Shown one piece after another: positions 42,305 through 50,237 of a stretch of 64,000 nt of DNA. The stretch is taken from positions 1 to 64,000 of the forward strand of contig VFJJ01000026.1 of assembly GCA_009886115.1 (NCBI GenBank), in the 5' to 3' direction. Below the pieces are notes generated by a model. It worked only from the letters and a program-made list of their open reading frames with translations, was not told the DNA's origin and did no database searches. A program made the translations under genes and the position numbers. Source of the DNA: Actinomycetota bacterium (GTDB lineage Bacteria > Actinomycetota > Acidimicrobiia > IMCC26256 > VFJJ01). Numbering within the stretch: position 1 is the stretch's first letter; every line of letters begins with the position of its first letter.

Positions 42305-43461
42305 CACGGGTCGGGGCCGTCGCCCCCGCCCTGTCGGCGGCCGAGGTCGCCGAGCGGGCGCGCGAGATCGCGGCGTCGATCGGGAGCTCGCACGGCCCGG
42401 TCGTCGCCGTGGGGGCACAGACGCACTGGGAGGTGGGCGGTCCGGTCCCCGATCTCGAAGAGGCGCTCGTGGTTCGCGCTCCCAGCGGCATCGTGGCGTA
42501 CGACCCCGCCGAGCTCACGATCACCTGTGGCGCAGGGACGCCCGTCGCCATGCTCGACGCGACGCTGGCCGAAGCGGGCCAGGAGTGCCCGCTCGACCCG
42601 GCCGATCCCGCTGCCACGGTCGGGGGCGTGCTGATGGCCGGGCTCTCGGGTCGGCGTCGGCTGCGGTGGGGACCCCTGCGCGAGCGTCTGCTCGAAGCCC
42701 GGTTCGTCACCGGAGACGGCCGGATCGTCAAGGGCGGAGGGCCCACGGTCAAGAACGTGACCGGCTTCGACGTCTGCCGGCTCCTGGTCGGATCGCTCGG
42801 GACCCTCGGGGTCGCCGTCCAGGTCACGCTGCGGTGCCAGCCCCGCCAATCGGTCGCGCTGTGGACGGTCGGTCCGACCGGCGTGAGTGCAGCCGACGTG
42901 CGCCGCCGGCTCTTCAACCCGTCGTGCGTGGCCAGCGACACCCAGGGTGTGCACGTGCTCTTCGAAGGTCACGCCGACGACATCGACGCGGAGCTCGCGG
43001 TGTCGGGGTGCACGCCCGTGGTGGCCGGGCCGATCGGGCCGCAGGGGCCCTGGCGGGGACGGATCTCCGTTCCGGTCACGGCATTGCGGGCCGTCGTCGA
43101 CGGACTCGACGGACTCGACGGACTCGACGGGCTCGGCGCGCTCGCAACGTCGATGGTTCCCGCCGCCGGCGACGGAGTGACCGTCGCCTGGCTCGCCGAG
43201 TGGGGAGTGGGGACCGTGCACGTGGCGTCGCTGTCGGCCGAGGGGCTCCTGGCGGCCCGGGCGCTGGCCCAGGCCCACGGCGGTTGGCTCCTACGGGAGG
43301 CTGGACGCCTGGGTCCCGCCGGCCCGGATGGCGCGGGCCCCTCCGGCGTGGGCCTCGACGACGGGTTCGGCGTGGGCCTGCCCGATCCGCAGATCCAGCG
43401 CCGGCTCAAGATGGCGTTCGATCCGGCCGGTCGCCTCAACCCGGGAAGGATCCCGCTGTGA
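42301..43461 (+). CDS. glcE: Glycolate oxidase subunit GlcE (FAD-binding)
   Basis: A 386-residue FAD-binding subunit: TITCGAGTPVAMLDATLAEA, VGGVLMAGLSG and GGPTVKNVTGFDVCRLLVGS match GlcE. GTG 42301 overlaps the glcD stop (GTGA). A 9-bp tandem repeat encodes GLDGLDGLDGLG at about 266-277, in the loop of the substrate domain. It ends in DPAGRLNPGRIPL, the usual GlcD/E C-terminus. It forms the membrane-associated glycolate dehydrogenase with GlcD and GlcF. Confidence 0.9.
   Translation: MTRVGAVAPALSAAEVAERAREIAASIGSSHGPVVAVGAQTHWEVGGPVPDLEEALVVRAPSGIVAYDPAELTITCGAGTPVAMLDATLAEAGQECPLDPADPAATVGGVLMAGLSGRRRLRWGPLRERLLEARFVTGDGRIVKGGGPTVKNVTGFDVCRLLVGSLGTLGVAVQVTLRCQPRQSVALWTVGPTGVSAADVRRRLFNPSCVASDTQGVHVLFEGHADDIDAELAVSGCTPVVAGPIGPQGPWRGRISVPVTALRAVVDGLDGLDGLDGLGALATSMVPAAGDGVTVAWLAEWGVGTVHVASLSAEGLLAARALAQAHGGWLLREAGRLGPAGPDGAGPSGVGLDDGFGVGLPDPQIQRRLKMAFDPAGRLNPGRIPL
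43096..43131 (+). repeat. 9-bp tandem repeat inside glcE
   Basis: Four near-identical copies of CTCGACGGA (first base G in copy one, last base G in copy four) encode (V/G)DGLDGLDGLDG. Confidence 0.85.
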
Positions 43462-44837
43462 CCGCCCTCGACTCGGTGCCCACGACACAACGTCCGATGG
43501 GCGTTGCTCCCCAGGGCCCCCTCGACATCTCCGACGACGACCTCGTCTCGTGCGTGGCGTGCGGGCTGTGCCTACCGCACTGTCCCACGTACCGCGTGAC
43601 GGGTCTGGAGACATCGTCGCCCCGGGGGCGGATCGCGGCCATGCGGGCGGTCCAGTTCGGCGGAGCGCCCATCGACACCGTGTTCGAGCGGTACATGGAG
43701 GAATGCATCCAGTGCCGGGGTTGCGAGGCGGCGTGCCCATCCCAGGTTCCCTACGGGCGCCTCATCGAGGGCGCGCGCCAGGCCCTCCACGAGCGCCGGT
43801 CCCACGACCGACGACGCCGCCGCCGACTGGCCGAGTGGCTGGGATACACGGTGATCCTGCCCCGGCACCGGCTCGTGATCGCCGCGACGTGGCTCCTGGG
43901 GTTGGGTCAACGGCTGCGCCTGGTGCCGCGGCGGCTCGTGCCCCGGGGCGTCGCCCTACCTCTGGTGTCGCTGACCGAGCTCCGGCACCCGTTGCAGCCC
44001 ACGGCGCCCACGGCGCCGTCCGGCGCGTCATCGGGTGGCCCCTCGACGGGGAACCCCACCAACGCCTTTGACGCAGTGCTGTTCACGGGCTGCGTGATGG
44101 ACGCCTGGCAGCGGGGGACGCACCGGTCGGCGATCACCGTGATGGAATCCACCGGCGCCATGGTGGGCCTCCCGGGACCGGGCGGCGACTGCTGCGGCGC
44201 CCTGCACGTGCACGCCGGCCGCACGGCCGAAGCCCGCCGTCTCGCGGAGCGGGTGATCGCCTCGATGCCCGGGGATGCCCCGATCGTGGTCGACTCGGCC
44301 GGATGCGGCGCCGCGCTGAAAGACTACGGGCACCTCCTCGGCAGCCCCGAGGCCCGGGCGTTCTCCGAGCGCGTGCACGACTTCGCCGAGTGGCTTGCGC
44401 CGCGGGTCGATCGGCTGGCGGTGCGCGACACCCACGAGCGGGTGGTGGTGGCCGATCCATGCCATCTCCGCCACGTGCAGCGCCAGACGACCCCGGTGCG
44501 GTCGATCCTGGCGGCCAGCCATCGCACGGTCGACACCGACGACGACGGCCTGTGCTGCGGTGCTGGCGGGGCCTACAACGCGCTCCAGCCCGACCTGGCC
44601 CTGGCCGCCCGGGAGCGCAAGATCGCGGCCCTGCAACGGGCGGCCGGCGGGGCGGCGCTCACCGACTTCAGGGTCGTCTCGGCCAACCCCGGTTGCCTCA
44701 TGCACCTGATGGCGGCCGGTGTCCGGGCCGTGCACCCGGCCGATCTCCTCGCCGAGGCGCTCGACCCCGAGCATCCGCGCTGGCCCCGTGACGCCATCCG
44801 GCCCGAGCCGTCTCGTCACCCGGGGAGCACACCATGA
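43458..44837 (+). CDS. glcF: Glycolate oxidase iron-sulfur subunit GlcF
   Basis: A 459-residue protein with two [4Fe-4S] ferredoxin motifs, CVACGLCLPHC (Cys32, 35, 38, 42) and CIQCRGCEAAC (Cys83, 86, 89, 93), then two CCG-type domains (GGDCCGALHVHAG and GLCCGAGGAYN). It passes electrons from the flavin subunits to the quinone pool. GTG 43458 overlaps the glcE stop by 4 bp. Between the ferredoxin and CCG parts lie hydrophobic and Pro/Thr/Ala-rich linkers. Confidence 0.92.
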   Translation: MTALDSVPTTQRPMGVAPQGPLDISDDDLVSCVACGLCLPHCPTYRVTGLETSSPRGRIAAMRAVQFGGAPIDTVFERYMEECIQCRGCEAACPSQVPYGRLIEGARQALHERRSHDRRRRRRLAEWLGYTVILPRHRLVIAATWLLGLGQRLRLVPRRLVPRGVALPLVSLTELRHPLQPTAPTAPSGASSGGPSTGNPTNAFDAVLFTGCVMDAWQRGTHRSAITVMESTGAMVGLPGPGGDCCGALHVHAGRTAEARRLAERVIASMPGDAPIVVDSAGCGAALKDYGHLLGSPEARAFSERVHDFAEWLAPRVDRLAVRDTHERVVVADPCHLRHVQRQTTPVRSILAASHRTVDTDDDGLCCGAGGAYNALQPDLALAARERKIAALQRAAGGAALTDFRVVSANPGCLMHLMAAGVRAVHPADLLAEALDPEHPRWPRDAIRPEPSRHPGSTP

Positions 44838-45055
44838 ACGAACGCCACGCCGAGCTGATCGGCCGCCTCGAAGCCGTTGAGTCCGAGATCGGCGACCTCA
44901 TCTACGGGCTGCTGCGTGATGCCGTGTCGAGGGGTGAGGCCAAGCGCCCCGCCGAGGAGCGCCGGTTGACCCAGGCCCGCAACGCCATCACCAAGGCCAT
45001 CCGCCTGCTGTCGGTCGACGACGGCAATTCGGGCCCGGCGGGAGACCACGAGTGA
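44834..45055 (+). CDS. Small helical protein co-translated with glcF (function unknown)
   Basis: A 73-residue charged protein (MNERHAELIGRLEAVESEIG...) predicted as two amphipathic helices with heptad-like spacing, with a polar C-terminal tail. It overlaps the glcF stop (ATGA) upstream and the hydrolase start (GTGA) downstream, so it is firmly within the operon and likely expressed. No cysteines, membrane segment or known motif. A coiled-coil assembly factor or small accessory subunit is possible. Confidence 0.7.
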   Translation: MNERHAELIGRLEAVESEIGDLIYGLLRDAVSRGEAKRPAEERRLTQARNAITKAIRLLSVDDGNSGPAGDHE

Positions 45056-45747
45056 ACCGGCGCGCCGGTCTCGCCGGGAACGCCTACTTCGTAGAACCCA
45101 AGGGAGGTAAGGGCCCTGGGGTTCTGTTGCTGCACGGCTGGTGGGGGCTCACCGACTTCTTCCGCGGCGTCGCCCATCGACTCGCCGACGAGGGCTACAG
45201 CGTGCTCGCCCCCGATCTCCACGGTGGGCTCACTGCTGACACGCCCGACGAGGCCGAGGAGATCCTCGCCGATGCCGACGTGAACGAGGTGGCGGCGCTG
45301 GTGCTGTCATCGGTCCACACGCTGCGGGCGTTGTCCCGAAGCAACGCCGACTCCGTCGCCGTCATCGGCTTTTCGATGGGCGCATCATGGGCATTTTGGC
45401 TCGCCGCCCGGGCGCCCCAGGCGGTACGGGCCGTCGTGGGCTTCTACGGCGCCCAGTCGCTCGCTCTCGACGATTCGGCCGAAGAGACGGCCTTCCTCGG
45501 CCACTTCGCCGAGCACGACGAGCTGGTCAGCCCGGACGAGGTCGCCGAGTTGCTCGCCCATCTGCGCCTCCTCGGACGGCCCACCACCTTCCATCGCTAC
45601 CCGGGCACGGCCCACTGGTTCTTCGAGGCCGATCGACCGCCGGCCTACGACCCCGAGGCGGCGACGCTGGCCTGGGACCGGACGATCGCCTTCCTGCGGG
45701 AGCGGATGCCCGAGCCCACGGCACCGGGTTCCCCCGCAGACGCCTGA
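45052..45747 (+). CDS. Dienelactone-hydrolase-family alpha/beta hydrolase
   Basis: A 231-residue hydrolase. VLLLHGWWGLTDFFRG is the oxyanion loop, and the elbow GFSMGA has Ser108 where classical dienelactone hydrolases have Cys. The acid is likely Asp in AEHDELVSPDE and the base His in GTAHWFFEADRP. GTG 45052 overlaps the small protein's stop. Cytosolic. The Ser nucleophile points to an esterase-like variant with unknown substrate. It links the glc operon with the following lipoprotein (1-bp overlap, TGATG). Confidence 0.83.
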   Translation: MNRRAGLAGNAYFVEPKGGKGPGVLLLHGWWGLTDFFRGVAHRLADEGYSVLAPDLHGGLTADTPDEAEEILADADVNEVAALVLSSVHTLRALSRSNADSVAVIGFSMGASWAFWLAARAPQAVRAVVGFYGAQSLALDDSAEETAFLGHFAEHDELVSPDEVAELLAHLRLLGRPTTFHRYPGTAHWFFEADRPPAYDPEAATLAWDRTIAFLRERMPEPTAPGSPADA

Positions 45748-46892
45748 TGGATCATCGACGCCACACCGGGGTCGCTCGCGGCCGCGGGCGCGCTCCGTCG
45801 CAGTCCATCGCGGCGACCATCGTGATCGGCGTCGTGCTCGCGGCGTCGGTGGCTGCGAGCTGCTCGACCGGTTCCGATGGTGCGAGCACCGGCCCGTCGG
45901 CGACGACGGGGAGCGACCCGGCCGCGGGGTCTTCTTCGTCGCCCGGGTCGACGACGACGAGCCGACCCGACCCGTACTCCGCGTGCTCGTTCGTCGACCG
46001 GGAGGCTGCCGAGCTGGCATACGTCGCGGGCCTTCCGTTCGACGATCGCACCGTCTCGGCCGAGCCACCGGTTCCCGTCGATGCCGCCGAGGCGGTTGCA
46101 GCGGCGTCGGCCGTCGTCGACGGCACCTGCGAGCTGGCGATCTTCGAGGGCGGGGGGCTCACCACCGCGGCGGTGGAGGTGGCGCGGGCCCGATCCGATG
46201 CCTCCATCGTGGTCGTCGACCTCCTCGGCGAGCATGTCGACGCCGCCCTGCCGAGCAACCTCGTGGTGATCGACGTGCGCCTCGATCAGGTGGCGTTCCT
46301 GGCCGGATTCGTCGCCGCCGGGATGGCCCCTCGTGGCACGGTCACCGTCGGGAACGGATCGTCCGACGCCGAGGACCCGGCGATCCCCGACGGGCTCGAG
46401 CCTCTCGCCGATGCGTTCGCTTCCGGTGTGCGCTATCGGGTGGGTGTCTCGGGACTCCCGACGACCATCGGCGAAGGCGGATCGGTGCGGCTGGTTCTCG
46501 ATCCGGCGGAGCTGACCGACCCCGAGTCGACGCTCGCTCGGGCCCGGGCCACGGGAACCCTGGTCGTGTGGCCAGCGGGCGACCTCTGCGCTGCCGTGGC
46601 GTCCACCTGCGACCTGGCGCTCACCGGTCTCGTCGCCGACTTGGGCCCCGCGCTGGCGGAGCTGGCAGATCGGGCGGTAGGAGGCGCGTTCATCGGCGGG
46701 CGGCGCATCGCCGTCGACCTGGCGAGCGGACAGGCCCGGTTGGCGCCCTTCCACGACCTCGAGCCCCGCCTCGGCCCGGCATTGCCGCTCGAGGCGGCGG
46801 CGTTGGCCGTGTACATCATCGACGGCGAGGTGCGGGTGGCGCCTCGCGACCTGCCAGCGTCGGCTGGTCGCGCATCCGACGGCCGCGGCTGA
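45747..46892 (+). CDS. Lipoprotein distantly related to BMP/nucleoside-binding proteins
   Basis: A 381-residue exported lipoprotein: Arg-rich N-region, hydrophobic helix, then lipobox VAAS-C with Cys39, followed by a Ser/Thr/Gly-rich linker. The mature part has alternating strands and helices like a periplasmic-binding-protein lobe. VAFLAGFVAAGM with GTVTVGNG matches the BMP-family segment GxFLAGxxAG...GKVGxxGG. The N-terminal half is poorly conserved and the linear ligand motifs are unclear. It may be a divergent solute-binding or sensory lipoprotein for the nearby importer. Its 3' end overlaps the antisense ATL gene by 77 bp. Confidence 0.7.
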   Translation: MDHRRHTGVARGRGRAPSQSIAATIVIGVVLAASVAASCSTGSDGASTGPSATTGSDPAAGSSSSPGSTTTSRPDPYSACSFVDREAAELAYVAGLPFDDRTVSAEPPVPVDAAEAVAAASAVVDGTCELAIFEGGGLTTAAVEVARARSDASIVVVDLLGEHVDAALPSNLVVIDVRLDQVAFLAGFVAAGMAPRGTVTVGNGSSDAEDPAIPDGLEPLADAFASGVRYRVGVSGLPTTIGEGGSVRLVLDPAELTDPESTLARARATGTLVVWPAGDLCAAVASTCDLALTGLVADLGPALAELADRAVGGAFIGGRRIAVDLASGQARLAPFHDLEPRLGPALPLEAAALAVYIIDGEVRVAPRDLPASAGRASDGRG

Positions 46893-47205
46893 CGGCCACC
46901 CGGCCATTCACGACCCGAACCCCTTCGCCGACGAGCCGTTGCGTGTGCTCGGCTTCGTGGCCGGGCACGAGTCGGCCCGATGCGTTCACCACCCGCCACC
47001 ACGGCCACTGGCCGCCGCTGTGCGCGAGGAGCCGTCCGACGGCACGGGCCGCTCCCGGAAAGCCGGCCTCGGCTGCAACCTCGCCGTAGGTCACGACATC
47101 GCCGGGAACCGTCGCCAGCAAGACCGCCTCGACCGCATCACGCAGCGAGGGCGTCGGTCCCCCGGGCCCGGGAGCGGGCCCCGGTGTGGTCATCGGTGGG
47201 GTCAT
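46816..47205 (-). CDS. atl: Alkyltransferase-like protein (ATL, MGMT family without active Cys)
   Basis: A 129-residue member of the Ada/MGMT DNA-binding domain family. VPGDVVTYGEVAAEAGFPGA and the Arg-finger region AARAVGRLLAHSG are clear. The alkyl-acceptor motif PCHRV is replaced by PWWRV (Trp69), which defines ATLs that bind O6-alkylguanine and hand it to nucleotide excision repair. The N-terminus is a Pro-rich repeat tail (PPMTTPGPAPGPGGP). The 3' end runs 77 bp into the lipoprotein gene on the other strand. An 18-bp tandem repeat sits just upstream of the start. Confidence 0.82.
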   Translation of the reverse strand: MTPPMTTPGPAPGPGGPTPSLRDAVEAVLLATVPGDVVTYGEVAAEAGFPGAARAVGRLLAHSGGQWPWWRVVNASGRLVPGHEAEHTQRLVGEGVRVVNGRVAVSRGRRMRDQPTLAGREAPPAPRRR

Positions 47206-47220
47206 CGGCCGTTACGTTCG

Positions 47221-47274
47221 ATCCGTCAAATCAGTTCGTTCCGTTAAATCAGTTCAATCTGTTGAATCAGTTCG
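47221..47274. repeat. 18-bp tandem repeat between ATL and upp
   Basis: Three copies of an 18-bp unit (consensus TTCCGTTAAATCAGTTCA) with a few substitutions each, AT-rich compared with its surroundings. It lies upstream of the leftward ATL start and downstream of the leftward upp stop. Confidence 0.8.
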
Positions 47275-47332
47275 ATCTGCCTGGTTCCGTTGTCGTTCAG
47301 GCGGCGCTGGCAGCGCACCCAACGGAGACCGC

Positions 47333-47962
47333 TCAGGCCCGACCGAAGAGACGATCGCCGGCGTCGCCCAGGCCCGGCACGATGAACGCCCGCTCGTCGA
47401 GCTTCTCGTCGATCGCCGCGGTGAAGATCCGGGCCTCCGGGAACGCCCGCTCGACCCGGTCGATCCCGTCGGGGGAGGCGATCATGCACACGATGATCAT
47501 GCGACTCGCCCCCCGGCGCTGCAGCATCTCGAGCGTGGCCACCATCGAGCCGCCGGTGGCCAGCATGGGGTCGATCACGATCACCGCCCGGTCGGTGAGA
47601 TCCTCGGGCAGCTTCTCGCAGTAGAGCGCAGGCTCGAACGTGGCCTCGTCGCGCCGGAGCCCGACCACGCCGACCTCGGCAGCCGGCAGCGCCGTGAGGA
47701 CCCCGTCGAGCAGACCCAGCCCGGCTCGCAGGATCGGCACGACGAGCGGCCCGGGCTCGGCGAGACGGGCTCCCGCAGCCGGGAGGCCGAGCGGGGTCGT
47801 CACCTCGACCTCCTCGGTGACGAAGTCGCGCGTGGCCTCGTAGCACAGGAACAGCGCCAGTTCGCGCACGAGGCCGCGGAAGGTGGCCGGGTCGGTGCGC
47901 TCGTCGCGGATGCGTACGAGGCGGTGGGCGACGAGGGGATGGTCGACGACGGTCACCGACAT
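47333..47962 (-). CDS. upp: Uracil phosphoribosyltransferase
   Basis: A 209-residue type I PRTase of normal length. The PRPP loop is AVIVIDPMLATGGS, VVPILRAGLGLLDGV and GLRRDEATFEPALYCEKLP are conserved UPRT blocks, and the C-terminal VPGLGDAGDRLFG is the uracil-binding hairpin. It makes UMP from uracil and PRPP, so it completes the route from pseudouridine (PsuK/PsuG products) and from pyrimidine phosphorylase. Divergent from psuK, with a 12-bp minisatellite in the shared upstream region. Confidence 0.94.
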   Translation of the reverse strand: MSVTVVDHPLVAHRLVRIRDERTDPATFRGLVRELALFLCYEATRDFVTEEVEVTTPLGLPAAGARLAEPGPLVVPILRAGLGLLDGVLTALPAAEVGVVGLRRDEATFEPALYCEKLPEDLTDRAVIVIDPMLATGGSMVATLEMLQRRGASRMIIVCMIASPDGIDRVERAFPEARIFTAAIDEKLDERAFIVPGLGDAGDRLFGRA

Positions 47963-48016
47963 GCTGGCTCCTGGTCCTTGAACACCGAGCTACCGACGTA
48001 GCTCGATCGCTGATGC

Positions 48017-48088
48017 CTGAATCGCTCTCTGAATCGCTGTCTGAATCGCTGTCTGGATCGCTGTCTGGATCGCTGTCTGGATCGCTGT
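48017..48088. repeat. 12-bp minisatellite in the upp/psuK divergent region
   Basis: Six perfect-length 12-bp units (CTGAATCGCTGT, later CTGGATCGCTGT) plus a partial seventh to about 48095. The early units carry GAA and the later units GGA, which shows stepwise spread of one variant. It starts about 55 bases upstream of the upp ATG and ends about 150 bases before psuK. The rest of the gap (to 48240) shows no other clear element. Confidence 0.9.
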
Positions 48089-48240
48089 CTGGATCACGTC
48101 GCCCATGTCGACGGGTGCACGTGCAACGATCTTGGCATGATCCCCGAGTCGAGGCCCCAGCCACAACCGCGACCATCGGCTTCGCACCAGCGCCCGGCCG
48201 CGCCGTCACGTAGGGCGGGTTCCCCCGAGCTCGGCCGCCG

Positions 48241-49164
48241 ATGACCGACGCGCCGTTGATCCTCACCGTCGGCGACCTCGTCGAGGACGTCGTCGTACGC
48301 ATCGACGGTCCCGTCGAGCCCGCGGCCGACACGGCGGTCTCGATCAGCCGTCATCGGGGCGGCAGCGCCGCGAACGTCGCCGTGGCCGTCGTGCGCGCCG
48401 GCGGACGAGCGCGTTTCGTCGGTCGCATCGGTCCCGACGTCCGGGGGAGCGCGCTCGTCGACGCGCTGCGCGACGAGGGCGTGGAAACGATCTGCGAGAC
48501 GGGTCCCGACGATGGCCCGTCGACGGGGACGATCGTCGTGATCGTCGACGGTGCGGCCGAGCGGTCGTTCCTCACCGATCGCGGCGCCTGCGTCGACCTC
48601 GGCGGACCCGACCCGGCCTGGCTCGACGGTGTCGATGCCGTGCACCTCCCCGCGTACTCCTTCTCGGGCGGGCGAATCGCAGCGACCAGCCGGCGCCTCT
48701 GCGAGCTCGCGCTCGAGCGGGGGCTGCCGGTGAGCGTCGACGCATCCTCGACGAGCGTGCTGCGAGATCTCGGCCCGGGACCCTTCTGGGCGGCGCTCAC
48801 CGAGCTCGGCGTGGGCATCCTGTTTGCCAACGAGGCCGAGGCCCATGTGCTGTCGGCGGTCGAGGGTTGGCCCGACAACGGCGCGATGCTGGTCGTCGTG
48901 AAGCACGGAGCCGCACCCACGATCGTGCATCGCCCCGGCCTCGGCCTCGTGGCGATCGCCGTCCCGACCATCGACACGGTGCTCGACACCACCGGCGCGG
49001 GCGACGCCTTCGCTGCCGGGTTCCTTCTCGCCACCTTCAGAGGCCATGGACCCGTCGATGCGGCCGAGGCGGCGCACGGGCACGCCTCCAGGGTCGTCAC
49101 GGCGCTCGGGGCCGGGGGTCCCGAACGCACCGGCCTCATGGCGCGAGCCCGGCGACTGCGATGA
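48241..49164 (+). CDS. psuK: PfkB-family kinase, probable pseudouridine kinase
   Basis: A 307-residue ribokinase-fold enzyme. The N-terminal PfkB region has GGSAANVAVAVVRAGG and the anion hole/catalytic base motif is DTTGAGDAFAAGF near residue 245. Its 4-bp overlap with psuG indicates that it phosphorylates pseudouridine to pseudouridine 5'-phosphate. PfkB folds also act on ribose and adenosine, so the specific name rests on the gene pair. Cytosolic. Confidence 0.83.
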   Translation: MTDAPLILTVGDLVEDVVVRIDGPVEPAADTAVSISRHRGGSAANVAVAVVRAGGRARFVGRIGPDVRGSALVDALRDEGVETICETGPDDGPSTGTIVVIVDGAAERSFLTDRGACVDLGGPDPAWLDGVDAVHLPAYSFSGGRIAATSRRLCELALERGLPVSVDASSTSVLRDLGPGPFWAALTELGVGILFANEAEAHVLSAVEGWPDNGAMLVVVKHGAAPTIVHRPGLGLVAIAVPTIDTVLDTTGAGDAFAAGFLLATFRGHGPVDAAEAAHGHASRVVTALGAGGPERTGLMARARRLR

Positions 49165-50084
49165 GGACGATCCACATCTCCGACGAGGTCACCGACGCGC
49201 TGGGCGACGGTCGAGCCGTGGTGGCGCTCGAGTCGACGATCTTCAGCAGCCTCGGGCTGCCGGCGCCCCACAACGAGGATGCGCTCCGGCGCTGCGACGC
49301 AGCCGTGCGGGCCCGTGGCGCGGTGCCCGCGATGGTGGCCGTGCTCGACGGGGTCGCCCGGATCGGCCTCGACGGCACCGACGGAACCGATGTCGGACGG
49401 GTCCTGGCCGGCACCCACAAGCTCGCCGAACGTGACCTCCCCTGGGCGGTCGGCACCGGACTGGCCGTCGGTGTGACCACGGTGTCGGCGACGGTCGCCC
49501 TGGCCGCCGGCGCCGGCATCGCCGTGTTCGCCACCGGAGGGATCGGCGGTGTGCACCGCGGCGCCGAGCACAGCTTCGACGTGAGCTCCGACCTCACCGC
49601 CCTGGCCCGGCATCCCGTCACCACCGTGTGCGCCGGGGCCAAGGGGTTTCTCGATCTCCCCAAGACCCTCGAGTACCTCGAGACGCTCGGGGTGCCCGTG
49701 CTGGGCCTCGCCACCGACGAGTTCCCGGCGTTCTGGTGCCGAACGAGCGGGCTGCGCGTCCCGCACCGGGTGGAGGGCCCGGGCGCCATCGCCCAGATCG
49801 TGCGTGCGGCTCGCGCGCTCGGAGCCGTCAACGGCATCCTGGTCGTGAACCCGTGCCCCGAGGATGCGGCCCTGGCACGCGACACGATCGAGCCGGCGAT
49901 CGAGGACGCCCTGGCGGCGGCGGCGTCGTCCGGCATCACCGGCGGTGCGGTCACGCCGTTCGTCCTGAGCCACCTCGCCGATGCGACCGGCGGCCGCACG
50001 CTGCCGGCCAACCTGGCCCTCGCCGAGCACAACGCCAGTGTCGCCGCCCGGATCGCCGTGGCCCTCTCGGCGGCGTCGCGCTGA
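49161..50084 (+). CDS. psuG: Pseudouridine-5'-phosphate glycosidase
   Basis: A 307-residue PsuG: VALESTIFSSLGLPAPHN (catalytic-region Glu24), GVTTVSATVALAAGAGIAVF, FATGGIGGVHRGAEHSFD, and VCAGAKGFLDLPKTLEYLET with the Schiff-base Lys161. It splits pseudouridine phosphate into uracil and ribose 5-phosphate. The uracil can be used by Upp, encoded just across the divergent gap. The start overlaps psuK (ATGA). It is followed by a 153-bp gap with the importer's promoter region. Confidence 0.93.
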   Translation: MRTIHISDEVTDALGDGRAVVALESTIFSSLGLPAPHNEDALRRCDAAVRARGAVPAMVAVLDGVARIGLDGTDGTDVGRVLAGTHKLAERDLPWAVGTGLAVGVTTVSATVALAAGAGIAVFATGGIGGVHRGAEHSFDVSSDLTALARHPVTTVCAGAKGFLDLPKTLEYLETLGVPVLGLATDEFPAFWCRTSGLRVPHRVEGPGAIAQIVRAARALGAVNGILVVNPCPEDAALARDTIEPAIEDALAAAASSGITGGAVTPFVLSHLADATGGRTLPANLALAEHNASVAARIAVALSAASR

Positions 50085-50237
50085 GCCGACACAACGAGAT
50101 CGCAAGAACAACGGGTCATCGGCCAGGCCCGTCCGGGACCTCCGTCCCTGGTCCGAGTCCGTACCCGGCGGTAGCATCGCGTCCGAGAGCACTGCCCGAC
50201 TGGGGACCCGGTCGGAACAACAGAACAAGGGGATCAC
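50085..50237 (+). promoter_or_regulatory. Upstream region of the nucleoside importer operon
   Basis: A -10-like TAGCAT lies at 50172-50177 with no convincing -35, and the small inverted repeat GGGACctccGTCCC is about 30 bases upstream of it (50135-50148). The ribosome site AAGGGGAT precedes GTG 50238. The promoter assignment is tentative. Confidence 0.3.

Noticed and set aside
46816..46892. Overlap between the lipoprotein and ATL genes as evidence that one is false
   Set aside because: Both have family features in their main parts. Only C-terminal tails overlap, which is tolerable for convergent genes.
48017..48095. Possible CRISPR array
   Set aside because: Units are 12 bp and directly abutting, with no spacers and no cas genes nearby; it is a minisatellite.
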